Shown here one piece after another: positions 29,623 to 38,895 of a stretch of DNA of 64,000 nt (position 1 is the stretch's first letter; each line of letters starts with the position of its first letter). The translations under genes were made by a program, and so were the position numbers. The notes beneath the pieces are model-generated. The model had not been told where the DNA came from, did no database searches, and was given only the letters and a program-made list of their open reading frames with translations. Origin of the DNA: Mesorhizobium comanense (GTDB lineage Bacteria > Pseudomonadota > Alphaproteobacteria > Rhizobiales > Rhizobiaceae); assembly GCF_005503535.1 (NCBI RefSeq), contig NZ_SCNN01000003.1, positions 248,001 through 312,000 of the forward strand. Direction: 5' to 3'.

Positions 29623-29773
29623 CCGGACATCTCCCCCACTTGGGAGAAGATCGGCAGCTTCGCCGTTCTGCTTGTTTTTCAACGTTGGAGATTTGGCGAA
29701 GGCAACGATGACAGCCGATCTCCCTCCTTGTGGGGGAGATGTCCGGCAGGACAGAGGGGGCGTGAAGGATCGC
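29623..29773. repeat. palindromic element, GGAGATGTCCGG family
   Basis: CCGGACATCTCCCCCA (29623-29638) and TGGGGGAGATGTCCGG (29731-29746) are exact inverted repeats, followed by GCAGGACAGAGGGGG. The same modules occur in the larger element at 61714-61908. It fills the gap between two convergent genes. Confidence 0.85.
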
Positions 29774-29800
29774 CGCGTCTGCTTCACTTGGAAGACAGCA

Positions 29801-30334
29801 TCAACGTGAGCGGATGAACTCTGCAAATGCCGAGAGCGCATCATGCATAGCCTGCCGGCTCGTCTGCTCAGCCAAAATCACCTCCACCTCCGGCGGCTTC
29901 TTGCCCAACAGCGCAATCTCCAGCATCCGCTCCTCATGCATCGCAAACGACATCGTCCGCATGATCTCGGCCAAGGCGGCGCGGGCAAACAGCGAGCGCG
30001 GCGAGGCGTGGACCAGCATGGCGGGTTTGGCGACGGCGGCGTCGCGTGAGACCAGCCAGTCGAGCGCGTTCTTCAGTCCGCCGGGCACGCCATGGGCATA
30101 TTCGGGACAGGAGACGATGACGCCGTCGGCGCGCATCACCGCGTCTATAAGTGCGGCCGCGGCATGCGGCGTGCGTTCGCCCTCGTCGTCGGGATTGAAG
30201 ATCGGCAAGCCGCCGAGCCCGTCATAGACGGTGATGCGGCAGCCCTCGGGCGCGTTGCGCGCCAGCGCGGCCACCAGGGCCGAATTGGTGGAAGCGGCCC
30301 GCAAGCTGCCTGACATGGCGAGGATGTTGAGCAA
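29801..30334 (-). CDS. NADPH-dependent FMN reductase family protein
   Basis: A 177-residue flavodoxin-fold protein. The FMN phosphate loop is MSGSLRAASTN near the N-terminus, and PEYAHGVPGGLKNALDWL is the conserved flavin-contact segment of the NADPH_FMN_red family (chromate/azo/quinone reductases). No ATG is placed correctly; TTG at 30334 gives the family N-terminus and a stop lies shortly upstream. The physiological acceptor is unknown. Confidence 0.88.
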   Translation of the reverse strand: MLNILAMSGSLRAASTNSALVAALARNAPEGCRITVYDGLGGLPIFNPDDEGERTPHAAAALIDAVMRADGVIVSCPEYAHGVPGGLKNALDWLVSRDAAVAKPAMLVHASPRSLFARAALAEIMRTMSFAMHEERMLEIALLGKKPPEVEVILAEQTSRQAMHDALSAFAEFIRSR

Positions 30335-30370
30335 GGGTGAGGCCCGGACGAATCGTGTCTATTTTTCTGA

Positions 30371-30420
30371 CGCAATTCCGGACGGAAAACCGCTTCACAC
30401 TTTTCCTGGAATTGCTCTAA
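30371..30420. repeat. short palindromic repeat (GCAATTCC family)
   Basis: GCAATTCC (30372-30379) and GGAATTGC (30408-30415) are exact inverted repeats enclosing GGACGGAAAACCGCTT and ACTTTTCC. It is the better-preserved relative of the copy at 19727-19770. Confidence 0.78.
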
Positions 30421-30422
30421 GC

Positions 30423-31043
30423 CTACCACATCGTCTGCTTGTACTCTCCGTCCAGCCAGCGGTCGGTCGCCTCGGCGGACTCGGCCAGCGCCAGCTGGTC
30501 GCGCAGGATCTGCCCGAGCGTCGGCAGCGTCGTGCGGTCGTACCAGCTCTCCGGCTTCCAGAGGTCGGAGCGCATGAAGGCCTTTGCACAATGCATGTAG
30601 GTCGCCTTGACGGTGACGACGATGACGCTCTGCGGCTCCCTGCCGTCGACCGCCAGCCGTTCGCGCAACGTCGCGTCGGCGGTGATGCGGGCATCGCCAT
30701 TGACGCGCAGCGTCTCGTTCATGCCGGGGATCAGGAACAGCAGACCGACCGAGGGATTGCGGATGATGTTTTCCAGCGTATCCAGCCGGTTGTTGCCGGG
30801 CCGGTCGGGGATGGCGATCGTCCGGTCGTCGAGGATGGCGGCGAAGCCGGGCCTGTCGCCGCGCGGCGTCACGTCGGCATTGCCCGATCCGTCCGAGGAG
30901 CCGATCAGCACGAAGGGGCTCTTGCCGATGAAGGACCGGCAATGGCCGTCGAGCGCCTTGAGCTCCTTGCGGATCGAGCCGTCGGTCGGCCGCGGCGTCT
31001 TGTAGATCTCCCGCAGCTCCTCGCGCGTGGTGATGAAGTCCAT
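30423..31043 (-). CDS. PPOX-class FMN-binding protein (pyridoxamine-phosphate-oxidase-like)
   Basis: A 206-residue split-barrel protein. The segments VTPRGDRPGFAAILDDRTIAIPDRPGNNRLDTLENI and VGLLFLIPGMNETLRVNG are those of the MSMEG_1061-like branch of the pyridoxamine 5'-phosphate oxidase family, and the C-terminus KATYMHCAKAFMRSDLW fits too. Members bind FMN or F420 and act on varied substrates. It is not PdxH itself, as it lacks that enzyme's length and C-terminal pattern. Confidence 0.87.
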   Translation of the reverse strand: MDFITTREELREIYKTPRPTDGSIRKELKALDGHCRSFIGKSPFVLIGSSDGSGNADVTPRGDRPGFAAILDDRTIAIPDRPGNNRLDTLENIIRNPSVGLLFLIPGMNETLRVNGDARITADATLRERLAVDGREPQSVIVVTVKATYMHCAKAFMRSDLWKPESWYDRTTLPTLGQILRDQLALAESAEATDRWLDGEYKQTMW

Positions 31044-31065
31044 CGCTCTCCCCCGTTTTCGCCGA

Positions 31066-31740
31066 CTACTTGCCGGCTTTTTCTTCTCCGCTCGCCTTGT
31101 CGTCCAGCGAATGGCGCAGGATCAAGGGCATCTGGCTGAAGGTGAACAGAAGCGTGATCGGCATGATACCCCAGACCTTGAAGGTAACCCAGGCATCGGT
31201 GGAAAAATTCCGCCACACCACCTCGTTGACGAGGGCCAGGAACAGGAAGAACAGGCCCCACCGGAAGGTGAGCTTCTTCCAGCCCTCGGCATCGAGCCGG
31301 AAGGCGGACTCGAAGACATAGCCGAGCAGCGAGCGGCCGAAGAGCAGGCCGCCCAGCAGCACGCCGCCGAACAGCGTGTTGACGATGGTCGGCTTCATCT
31401 TGATGAAAATGTCGTCCTGCAGATAGAGCGTCAGCGCGCCGAAGATGAAGACGACGACGCCAGACACCATCGGCATGATCGGCAAGGTGCGGGTCAGCAG
31501 CCACGAGGCGATCAGGGCGATGGCGGTCGCGGCCATGAACAGGCCGGTGGCGACGAAGATCGGGCCGCCGAATTCGGCCAGCACCGGAAATTTCTGCGTC
31601 AGCCATTCCCCGCGCGCGTTGGCGAAGAAGAAGACGAGCAGGGGTCCCAGCTCCAGCACCAGCTTGAGCACGGGATTGATGCCTTCCTTCTTCTCTTTCT
31701 GCGGGTCGGACGGGTCGCGTTCGAGAATGGGTGGGTTCAT
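31066..31740 (-). CDS. yciB: septation protein A / YciB family inner membrane protein
   Basis: A 224-residue membrane protein with about six helices. The motifs [20 protein letters not shown] and [25 protein letters not shown], together with DEDGWKKLT-like [16 protein letters not shown], are those of YciB/IspZ, reported to influence cell division and envelope synthesis. The ATG at 31740 is preceded by AGAAGGA; an upstream in-frame ATG at 31758 lacks a ribosome site. It follows ftsY on the same strand 53 bases later, the usual rhizobial order. Confidence 0.92.
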   Translation of the reverse strand: MNPPILERDPSDPQKEKKEGINPVLKLVLELGPLLVFFFANARGEWLTQKFPVLAEFGGPIFVATGLFMAATAIALIASWLLTRTLPIMPMVSGVVVFIFGALTLYLQDDIFIKMKPTIVNTLFGGVLLGGLLFGRSLLGYVFESAFRLDAEGWKKLTFRWGLFFLFLALVNEVVWRNFSTDAWVTFKVWGIMPITLLFTFSQMPLILRHSLDDKASGEEKAGK

Positions 31741-31793
31741 GGTTTCCTTCTTACGCATGGTCCGGAAAGCCTGTGCTTTCCGGCGTCATGCCG

Positions 31794-33776
31794 TTATGCC
31801 ACTCCAGCGATCGCCCTGGCGAATTCGCTCGCTGAGAAAGGTTCGAGGTCGTCGACCTGTTCGCCGACGCCGATGAAATAGACCGGCAGCCTGTGCTTTG
31901 CCGCGATCGCCACCAGAATACCGCCGCGCGCCGTGCCGTCCAGCTTGGTCATCACCAGGCCGTTGACGCCGGCGACATTGCGGAAGATCTCGACCTGGTT
32001 CAGCGCGTTCTGGCCGGTGGTGGCATCGACCGTCTGCAACACGGTGTGCGGCGCTTCCGGGTCGAGCTTGCCCAGCACGCGCACGATCTTTTCCAGCTCG
32101 GCCATCAGCTCGGTCTTGTTCTGCAGGCGGCCTGCGGTGTCGATGATCAGCACGTCGGATCCCGCCTCCTTCGCCTTTTCGAAGGCGTCATAGGCAAGGC
32201 CGGCGGCATCGGCGCCGAGCTTGGATGCGACGACCGGCGATTTCGTCCGCTCACCCCAGATTTTCAGCTGTTCGATCGCGGCGGCGCGGAACGTGTCGCC
32301 GGCGGCAAGCATCACCGACAGTCCGCCATCGGTCAGCTTGGCGGCGAGCTTGCCGATGGTGGTGGTCTTGCCGGTGCCGTTGACGCCGACAACCAGGATG
32401 ACATGCGGCTTGTGCGAGAGGTCGAGTTCGAGCGGCTTCGCCACCGGTGTGAGCACCTTCTCCACCTCGGCGGCCATGACGGCGCGGACCTCGGTGTCGG
32501 AAACATCCTTGCCGTAGCGGCTGGATGCGAGTGAATCGGTGACGCGCAAGGCGGTTTCCACGCCGAGATCGGCGCGGATCAGCACATCCTCCAGATCCTG
32601 CAGCGTCTCCTCATCCAGCTTGCGCTTGGTGAACACGCCGGCAATGCTGCCGGTGAGTTCGCGCGAGGAGCGGGCAAGCCCATCGCGCATGCGCTGGAAC
32701 CAGGAGCGTCTTGGCGCCGGCTCGGGCGCACTCACCGGTTCGGCCTTCTGCTCGACCTTCTTGGCGACGGTCACCTTGCCGGGGGCCGGCTTTGGCTCCG
32801 GCGCCGGTTGAGGGGATGGCGGTGCCATGGGCGCCGGCTTTACCTCCCCCTCGATGGGGGAGGTCCCGAGCGCAGCTCGGGGGTGGGGGTGAGCAGCGCC
32901 AGCGTCGGCGCCATCACCCCGCCCCGCCACTTCGTGGCGACCCTCCCCATCGAGGGGAGGGTGGGGAGCTTCGTCCTCCTTCCCGTCCCTATACGGGGAG
33001 AAGGTGCCGGCAGGCGGATGAGGGGCAGCACCAGCCTTGGGGACCAGATCCTCGGCGGCGGCCGACGGAGCGGCCTCGACCGGAGCGGCTGGCGGCACCT
33101 CGATTGGCGCCGGCGTTTCGGCGGGAACCTCGGCAGGCGGCGCCGGAACTTCGGCAGGCGCCGGTTCCGGCTGCTTCTCGGGACGTGACGGCACAATCTC
33201 CGGCTCGGCCGGAGCAGGGACTTCTTGCGGCTGCGGCTCGGGTGTGGGCTCCGGAGTCGCGGGGGGAAGCGGAATTTCCTCGGGCGCAGGCGGCTCCGGA
33301 GGCTCTGGTGCCGGTTCCTCTTGCGGCGTGGGCTCAGGCAGTGGTTCCGGTTCAGACGGAACGATCGGCTCGGGTGCTGGTGGAATGGTCGGAGCCGGCT
33401 CGGGCGCCGGTTCTTCAGGTGCCGGCCGAGGCGCGTCCTTTACCTCCCCCTCGATGGGGGAGGTCCCAAGCGAAGCTTGGGGGTGAGTGGCGCCAGCGTC
33501 GATGTCTGCGCCGTCACCCCTCCCCGCCACTTCGTGGCGACCCTCCCCATCAAGGGGAGGGTGGGGAGCCTGCTCGGCCGAGGGTGCCGCCACGACCTCC
33601 GCCTCGGGCTCTGCCTGCTCGCGCTTCAGAAACTCCGGAACGACCTGGTCCGCCGCCGGTTTCAGCGCGTCGAGCTGGTCCCATTTGATCGGCGGCAGCG
33701 GGGCGGTCTCGTCGATCCGCTCCTCGACAACCTCCTTCTTGCCGAACGAAAATATCTTCTTGAAAAAACCAGCCAT
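31794..33776 (-). CDS. ftsY: signal recognition particle receptor FtsY with repeat-derived inserts
   Basis: FtsY docks SRP-ribosome complexes at the membrane. The 660-residue protein begins with a basic-hydrophobic segment (MAGFFKKIFSFGKK) and ends with an intact NG GTPase domain: G1 GVNGTGKTTT at 464-473, DTFRAAAIEQL, DTAGRLQNKTELM, and TKLDGTARGG. Between lies a long acidic Pro-Ala-rich region (to about residue 350). Within it, residues about 69-111 and 269-311 are nearly the same sequence (APHPPLDGEGRHEVAGRGDG), encoded by palindromic repeats inserted in frame; a third short one covers about 249-265. Its start is 13 bases after the mtaB stop. Confidence 0.95.
   Translation of the reverse strand: MAGFFKKIFSFGKKEVVEERIDETAPLPPIKWDQLDALKPAADQVVPEFLKREQAEPEAEVVAAPSAEQAPHPPLDGEGRHEVAGRGDGADIDAGATHPQASLGTSPIEGEVKDAPRPAPEEPAPEPAPTIPPAPEPIVPSEPEPLPEPTPQEEPAPEPPEPPAPEEIPLPPATPEPTPEPQPQEVPAPAEPEIVPSRPEKQPEPAPAEVPAPPAEVPAETPAPIEVPPAAPVEAAPSAAAEDLVPKAGAAPHPPAGTFSPYRDGKEDEAPHPPLDGEGRHEVAGRGDGADAGAAHPHPRAALGTSPIEGEVKPAPMAPPSPQPAPEPKPAPGKVTVAKKVEQKAEPVSAPEPAPRRSWFQRMRDGLARSSRELTGSIAGVFTKRKLDEETLQDLEDVLIRADLGVETALRVTDSLASSRYGKDVSDTEVRAVMAAEVEKVLTPVAKPLELDLSHKPHVILVVGVNGTGKTTTIGKLAAKLTDGGLSVMLAAGDTFRAAAIEQLKIWGERTKSPVVASKLGADAAGLAYDAFEKAKEAGSDVLIIDTAGRLQNKTELMAELEKIVRVLGKLDPEAPHTVLQTVDATTGQNALNQVEIFRNVAGVNGLVMTKLDGTARGGILVAIAAKHRLPVYFIGVGEQVDDLEPFSASEFARAIAGVA
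32841..32969. repeat. palindromic element inserted in frame in ftsY, copy 1
   Basis: A 129-base unit with CCTCCCCCTCGATGGGGGAGG at one end, CCACTTCGTGG inside and CCCTCCCCATCGAGGGGAGGG at the other. It is translated as part of FtsY (about residues 269-311). It aligns almost base for base with the unit at 33441-33569. Confidence 0.9.
32979..33029. repeat. short RIME-like fragment in ftsY
   Basis: CCGTCCCTATACGGGG, GAGAAGGTGCCGGCAGG and GGATGAGGGGC resemble half of the element at 4029-4172. It is read in frame as APHPPAGTFSPYRDG and abuts copy 1, so two element families are joined here. Confidence 0.72.
33441..33569. repeat. palindromic element inserted in frame in ftsY, copy 2
   Basis: A second 129-base unit nearly identical to that at 32841-32969, translated as FtsY residues about 69-111. 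Both copies keep the frame open and contain no stop in the coding direction. Confidence 0.9.
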
Positions 33777-33789
33777 GCTTTTGCGTTTC

Positions 33790-35088
33790 TCAGGCGGCGC
33801 GGGCGGCAAGGGGAGCGGCGATCAGGCGCGCACCGTCATGGCCCGATATGCTGGCCTCGACGATCTCACCCGGTGCGCCGATGCCGAGCGCGGCAAGCGT
33901 GAATCCCTCCGTCCGGCCAAGGCCGTCGCGCTCGATCAGGATCGACTGACGGGTGCCGGCGAGCGACGTCAGATGTTTGACATAGGCGGTCTCGCCGGCG
34001 GCACGCAGCCTTGCGGCGCGTTGCTTGACCGCCTCTCGGCGAACCTGCGGCATGCGCGCGGCGGGCGTGCCTTCGCGCGGCGAGAACGGGAAGACGTGCA
34101 GATGCGTCAGGCCGCATTCCTCGACGATCTTCAGGGAATTCTCGAACATCTCGTCGGTCTCGGTCGGGAAGCCGGCGATGATGTCGGCGCCGAAAACGAT
34201 GTCGGCACGCAGCTTGCGCACATCCTCGCAGAAGCGGATCGACTGGTCGCGCAGATGCCGCCGTTTCATGCGCTTCAGGATCATGTCGTCGCCGGACTGC
34301 AGCGACAGGTGCAGATGCGGCATCAGCCTCGGCTCGGTGGCGATGGCATCGAGCAGGTCGTCATCCGCCTCGATGGAGTCGATCGAGGACAGCCTGAGCC
34401 GTTTCACATCGGGCACTTGTCTGAGAATGGTCTTCACAAGCTTGCCGAGCTTGGGCGCGCCCGGCAGGTCGGCGCCGAAAGATGTCATGTCGACGCCGGT
34501 CAGCACGATCTCGGCATAGCCGTTGCCGGCGAGCCGCTTGACCTGTTCGACCACGGCGCCCATCGGCACCGAGCGGGAATTGCCGCGGCCATAGGGGATG
34601 ATGCAAAAGGTGCAGCGATGGTCGCAGCCATTCTGCACCTGGACGAAGGCGCGCGCCCGGCCTTCGATGGCGTCGACCATATGGCCGGCGGTCTCGCGCA
34701 CCGAGAAGATGTCGTTGACGCGGGCCTTTTCGGTGTCGTTGACGCCGAAATCCGGCAGCGCGCGATAGGAATGCGCCTTGAGCTTCTCTTCATTGCCGAG
34801 CACGAGATCAACCTCGTCCATGGCGGTGAAGTCCTGCGGCGCGGTCTGGGCGGCGCAGCCGGTGACGATGATGCGCGCTTGCGGGTTTTCACGGCGCGCC
34901 TTGCGGATCGCCTGCTTGGCCTGGCGCACGGCCTCGCCGGTGACGGCGCAGGTGTTGAAGATCACGGCGCCGCCAGCCAGCGCGCCAAGGCCCGCACTTT
35001 CGGCCTCGCGGCGCATGACTTCGGATTCATAAGTGTTGAGGCGGCAGCCGAAGGTGACGACGTCGACGCCTTTTTGAAGAGCCGGCAT
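33790..35088 (-). CDS. mtaB: tRNA t6A37 methylthiotransferase MtaB
   Basis: MtaB adds a methylthio group to t6A37 in tRNAs reading ANN codons. The 432-residue protein has the three N-terminal cluster cysteines (15, 47 and 78, in FGCRLN, NTCAVT, TGCAAQ) and the radical SAM motif CDHRCTFC at 155-162, then a C-terminal TRAM-like region. The start at 35088 shares one base with the dapF stop; the longer open frame is the shadow of dapF. The order dapF-mtaB-ftsY is conserved in rhizobia. Confidence 0.95.
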   Translation of the reverse strand: MPALQKGVDVVTFGCRLNTYESEVMRREAESAGLGALAGGAVIFNTCAVTGEAVRQAKQAIRKARRENPQARIIVTGCAAQTAPQDFTAMDEVDLVLGNEEKLKAHSYRALPDFGVNDTEKARVNDIFSVRETAGHMVDAIEGRARAFVQVQNGCDHRCTFCIIPYGRGNSRSVPMGAVVEQVKRLAGNGYAEIVLTGVDMTSFGADLPGAPKLGKLVKTILRQVPDVKRLRLSSIDSIEADDDLLDAIATEPRLMPHLHLSLQSGDDMILKRMKRRHLRDQSIRFCEDVRKLRADIVFGADIIAGFPTETDEMFENSLKIVEECGLTHLHVFPFSPREGTPAARMPQVRREAVKQRAARLRAAGETAYVKHLTSLAGTRQSILIERDGLGRTEGFTLAALGIGAPGEIVEASISGHDGARLIAAPLAARAA

Positions 35089-35972
35089 CAGGCCGCGCTT
35101 TCGGTGTCGCGGGCCCAGGCGCCGGTCGAGGGGTCGAAGCTGCCGGAAAATTCCCACTCGGCCGCACCCGTCAGGATGACATGGTCGTCGTCGCGCCATT
35201 CGACATGCAGCGTGCCGCCGCCGGGCGTCAGCAGGCTGACGGCGCGGCCGGTCCGCTTGGTGCGGGCCGCGGCCACCACCGCCGCGCAGGCGGCCGAACC
35301 GCAAGCCTTGGTCAGGCCCGCGCCGCGTTCCCAGGTGCGGATGATCATGGTCTGCGGTGAGGTCACTTGAGCGATCGTTATGTTCGCACGCTCCGGGAAG
35401 ATCGGATGGTTCTCGAGCAGCGGGCCGAAGCGGTCGAGTTCGTAGGACCAGACGTCGTTGTCGACCCAGAAGATGGCATGTGGGTTGCCCATCGAGACGG
35501 CAGAGGGCGAGTGCAGGACCGGCGCATCGATCGGGCCGATCTGCAGCTCGATCATGCGGGTGTCGCGGAATTCCTCGGCCAGCGGAATTTCCTGCCAGCC
35601 GAAACGCGGCATGCCCATGTCGACCGAAATCGTGCCGTCGGCATGTTCCCTGGCGTTGAGAATGCCGGCGCGGGTCTCGAAGGTGAAAGTCTTCTGGCCG
35701 GTTTCGGCGGCAAGCGCCTGCACCACGCAACGCATGCCGTTGCCGCAGGCCTGGGCGCTGGTGCCGTCGGAATTCAGGATGTCGACATAATAGGCGGTGC
35801 CCGGCGTCCTGGCGTCATGGATCGCCATGATCTGATCGAAGCGGGTCGCGCCGTCGGCGTTCAGGGCGACCGCAGCCGCAGCCGTCACCTGGTCGGCACG
35901 GCCGCGCATATCGGCAACGATGATCTCGTTGCCGATACCGTTCATCTTGGCGAAGGGGGCGGTGCCTGCCAT
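35088..35972 (-). CDS. dapF: diaminopimelate epimerase DapF
   Basis: DapF converts LL- to meso-diaminopimelate for lysine and peptidoglycan synthesis. The 294-residue protein has both catalytic cysteine motifs, ACGNGMRC and KACGSAAC, and the conserved N-terminus [10 protein letters not shown] choose the ATG at 35972, which starts just before that motif; a GTG at 35990 adds six residues and cannot be excluded. It is the first gene of the dapF-mtaB-ftsY-yciB run. Confidence 0.95.
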   Translation of the reverse strand: MAGTAPFAKMNGIGNEIIVADMRGRADQVTAAAAVALNADGATRFDQIMAIHDARTPGTAYYVDILNSDGTSAQACGNGMRCVVQALAAETGQKTFTFETRAGILNAREHADGTISVDMGMPRFGWQEIPLAEEFRDTRMIELQIGPIDAPVLHSPSAVSMGNPHAIFWVDNDVWSYELDRFGPLLENHPIFPERANITIAQVTSPQTMIIRTWERGAGLTKACGSAACAAVVAAARTKRTGRAVSLLTPGGGTLHVEWRDDDHVILTGAAEWEFSGSFDPSTGAWARDTESAA

Positions 35973-36070
35973 TTGTCGCGCAAATTCCACGTCCGTTTGG
36001 CGCTATATGGCGGAAACGGGCGGGAATTACCAGTCCGGGATAGGCTCAGCCGCGTTGCTCGCCTAGTTGC

Positions 36071-36508
36071 TCAACCAAGTTCCTGGGCAAGCCCGATCAG
36101 CAGCCCTTCAGGCCCACGGATATAGCAGAGTCGATAGACGTCCTTGTACCGGACCACTTCGCCCACGAGCCGTCCGCCGCGGGCCTGGAGCCTTTTCAGC
36201 GTGTCATCGATGTCGTCGACGGTGAACATGGCACGGAGGTAGCCGAGAGCATTGACCGGGGCATTCCGGTGATCGGCCACGACAGCCGGCCTCAGAAAGC
36301 GGGAAAGTTCGAGCCGGCTGTGACCATCCGGCGTGCGCATCATGGCGATCTCGACATGCTGGTCACCCAGTCCGGTGACACGCCCAGCCCATTCGCCCTC
36401 GATCGTCGCCCGCCCTTCGAGTTCTAGGCCGAGTTCGACAAAGAAATCGATCGTCGCGCCGAGATCCTCGACGACGATTCCCATATTGTCCATCCGCTTG
36501 AGCGCCAT
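36071..36508 (-). CDS. VOC (glyoxalase/bleomycin-resistance) family protein
   Basis: A 145-residue protein with two beta-alpha-beta-beta-beta modules of the vicinal oxygen chelate fold: NMGIVVEDLGATIDFFVELGLEL at the start and YLRAMFTVDDIDDTLKRLQARGG in the second half, ending in YIRGPEGLLIGLAQEL. The C-terminal GPEG..I.L pattern usually carries a metal ligand. The start at 36508 follows GTGGAAG. Substrate unknown. Confidence 0.88.
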   Translation of the reverse strand: MALKRMDNMGIVVEDLGATIDFFVELGLELEGRATIEGEWAGRVTGLGDQHVEIAMMRTPDGHSRLELSRFLRPAVVADHRNAPVNALGYLRAMFTVDDIDDTLKRLQARGGRLVGEVVRYKDVYRLCYIRGPEGLLIGLAQELG

Positions 36509-36655
36509 GCTTCCACTCTCCAATATGCCGGTCGGTCACCCGCAATCGGCCCACTGCCGTTCCCGGAAACCTTTATCATTGCCGGAGCCGTTCAGCACTT
36601 CGCGGAAGCGCAGAACGGCTGCGGCTCGCCAATTCTATGGGAGGCCGCGCCGGGT

Positions 36656-36817
36656 TCAGGTCACCGCAAATACGCCGAGCACGATCAGCAGGAAGATGAC
36701 GAGCACGATGCCGATCAGCACCCGCGCGCCGGTGGCCGCGGCTCCGGCCAGCGCCGGCATGCCAAGCAGGCTCGCGGCGGCGGCGACGATGAGAAGAATG
36801 ATGATCCATTTGATCAT
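36656..36817 (-). CDS. DUF1328 small membrane protein
   Basis: A 53-residue protein, almost entirely two hydrophobic helices (MIKWIIILLIVAAAASLLG, then ARVLIGIVLVIFLLIVLGVF), as in the DUF1328/YtjA family of unknown function. The ATG at 36817 has GAGG upstream; the first 14 codons of the longer frame are not hydrophobic and are left out. Confidence 0.85.
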   Translation of the reverse strand: MIKWIIILLIVAAAASLLGMPALAGAAATGARVLIGIVLVIFLLIVLGVFAVT

Positions 36818-36966
36818 GGGAATGCCTCGCAAGCCGACAGTTTTTGAAAACCGCATCAAAACGCGGCTGCCGCGCCTGGGTTCCGCAAGCTATGCGAGAC
36901 ATTTGCTGGATCAGTATGATGTCAGGTGTTGGAGCCGACATCATCCGAAGGACGTAGAGCAGCGAA

Positions 36967-37533
36967 TTATCCGGCGATCTCGATGTCGGTGCTGAATGGC
37001 GCCGTCTTGGTAGAGTTCTGGTCGTGCATGAGGAAATCGCAGCGGTATTTGCCGGGCGGCAGGCCGTCGAGCGACAGATCCAGCTTGAAGAACAGCTCGC
37101 GGTTGTGCGACCGCGATGCGACCTGAACGGCGCCGATCTTTTCGAAAGTGCCGAGCTTCTCGCCCGCTGCGGAAAGCACGGTCAGGTCGACGGACAGCGC
37201 TATCTGGCTGTTGCCGAGGCCGTCCGAGCCGTAGCCATAACCCACCGGCTCCATATAAAGGACGACCTTTTCGCCAGGCTTGTAGATATGGTTGGCGCGT
37301 TCGCTGTAGATGCCGAAGCCGCTGGCCGAATCGACCTGTTTCACATTCATCACGGCGAGCGGCATCGCCGTCCACAGCGCCTCCTCGGCGCCGCGGAATT
37401 TTTCCAGAGCGCCTGCCGCGTCGCCCGACTGGAGCGCCTTCTCCGCTTCTGCCGACCTGTCGGCGATTTCGCCGGCACAAGCGGCAGAACCCGCGATCAT
37501 CAGCGCCGCCAGGGCTAAGGCTAGCGATTTCAT
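36967..37533 (-). CDS. hypothetical exported protein
   Basis: A 188-residue protein with a signal peptide (MKSLALALAALMIAGSAACAG). A helical stretch rich in Ala/Glu/Lys follows (AEAEKALQSGDAAGALEKFRGAEEALW), then a beta-rich domain with YSERANHIYKPGEKVVLYMEPVGYGYG and a late GLPPGKYRCDFLMHDQNSTKTAPF. This last part resembles the immunoglobulin-like domains of periplasmic proteins, but I do not recognise the family. GGGAGAG precedes the ATG. Confidence 0.8.
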   Translation of the reverse strand: MKSLALALAALMIAGSAACAGEIADRSAEAEKALQSGDAAGALEKFRGAEEALWTAMPLAVMNVKQVDSASGFGIYSERANHIYKPGEKVVLYMEPVGYGYGSDGLGNSQIALSVDLTVLSAAGEKLGTFEKIGAVQVASRSHNRELFFKLDLSLDGLPPGKYRCDFLMHDQNSTKTAPFSTDIEIAG

Positions 37534-37597
37534 CTGTCTCTCCCGCATTGTCGTGCGCGCATCGTGGTCGAAAAAGCCCGCGGGGTAAACTGTCACG

Positions 37598-38620
37598 TCA
37601 TCGCGAAGCGCCGGTGTCAGGCACTTCCCACGCTTCTCCGGGACGCATGGCGCGGAAGCAATCTCCGGAGATGCCTTCCGCCGCCAGGGCCTCGGCCAGT
37701 TTGCGGGCGGGCTCGTCAATCGGTTCATCCGTGAGCTGGAACGTGCCCCAGTGGCAGCCGGCGGCGAAGGTCGCGTTGGCGAGTTTCATGCCCTGGACGG
37801 CTTCCTCCGGGTTCTGGTGTTGCGGCGCCATGAACCAGCTCGGCTCGTAAGCGCCGATCGGCAGGATGGCGAAGCGGAAACCGCCATGCTTTTGCGCCAT
37901 CAGCCGGTAGTTGATGCCGTCGTGGAAGCCGGTGTCGCCGGCGAAATAGAATTTTCCGCCCGGTGTCTCGATGACGAAGCCGGCCCACAGCGCCATGCGC
38001 CGGTCGCGGGCGCCGCGCGCCGACCAGTGATGCGCCGGCTCGACATGGATGGCGACGCCATTGCCGGTCTCGACCCTGTCGCCCCAGTCATGCGCCGACA
38101 GCCGCATGCCGGGAATGGCGGCGGCAATGATGGCGTCGTTGCCGAGCGGCGTGATTACAAGCGGATCGTGGACCGCCTTCAATCGTCGCAACGTGGCGAG
38201 ATCGAGATGATCGTAATGATTGTGGCTGACCAGCACGAGGTCGATCGGCGGCAGGTCCTCAAAGGCGATGCCAGCCGTATTGACGCGTCTTGGCCCGGCA
38301 AAGGAGAATGGCGAGGCGCGCTGCGACCACAACGGATCGGTGAGGATGTTCAATCCTGCGGTCTGGATCAGCAAGGTGGCATGACCGACCATGGTCACGA
38401 TCAGCCCGGATCCCTCGATCCGCGCCGCCGGCCTTGCCTGCGGGAAGGGGCTCGGGCTGGTTGCCGGCCATTTCGAACGCTGGCCGTTGAACTGCCATTT
38501 CAGCAAATCCGTGAAGCGGCCGGGCATCCGGCCGCCCGGGTTGAAGAACAAGGTGCCGTCGAAATGATCGCTGGGTGGTCCGCTGTAATAGCGGTTGGCG
38601 GCTCTTTTGCTCGCGGGCAA
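37598..38620 (-). CDS. MBL-fold metallo-hydrolase (NAPE-PLD/UlaG-like)
   Basis: A 340-residue metallo-beta-lactamase-fold enzyme. The zinc motif SHNHYDHLD is at the expected place after the DLVLV strand, followed by EPAHHWSARG and FAGDTGFHDG. The N-terminal NRYYSGPPSDHFDG block is typical of the group near N-acyl-phosphatidylethanolamine phospholipase D. It starts at TTG 38620, with GGAG nine bases upstream and no suitable ATG before the conserved block. The substrate is unknown. Confidence 0.88.
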   Translation of the reverse strand: MPASKRAANRYYSGPPSDHFDGTLFFNPGGRMPGRFTDLLKWQFNGQRSKWPATSPSPFPQARPAARIEGSGLIVTMVGHATLLIQTAGLNILTDPLWSQRASPFSFAGPRRVNTAGIAFEDLPPIDLVLVSHNHYDHLDLATLRRLKAVHDPLVITPLGNDAIIAAAIPGMRLSAHDWGDRVETGNGVAIHVEPAHHWSARGARDRRMALWAGFVIETPGGKFYFAGDTGFHDGINYRLMAQKHGGFRFAILPIGAYEPSWFMAPQHQNPEEAVQGMKLANATFAAGCHWGTFQLTDEPIDEPARKLAEALAAEGISGDCFRAMRPGEAWEVPDTGASR

Positions 38621-38895
38621 GATCTGTGCTCCAGCGGATTTCGGCTCCTAGAGATAGGCCTTGTGCCGGCTGACGCAACATCCGGCCGCGGGATCGGCAT
38701 GAGATCGCTGTCGGCGGATTGCCGCAACGGCACCATGCCGAGGTGGGGCGGTCGCGATTGCGATAAATTTGCAACAAATATTGCCGCAAACCCTATTTTA
38801 ACCATATCAGGTTGAAATTTCGCCACCTTCTCCATCTTGGTGGAGGTGAGATTGCGCGGACGGCGTCCCCCCAGCCGGATCCGACGGAGGTTGGA

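Noticed and set aside
29623..29773. Repeat clusters as a possible CRISPR array
   Set aside because: The repeats are palindromes with no regular spacers, and no cas genes are present.
33790..35730. Long frame extending mtaB to 646 residues
   Set aside because: The extra part is the shadow of dapF. The mtaB family N-terminus begins at 35088, where the dapF stop overlaps it.
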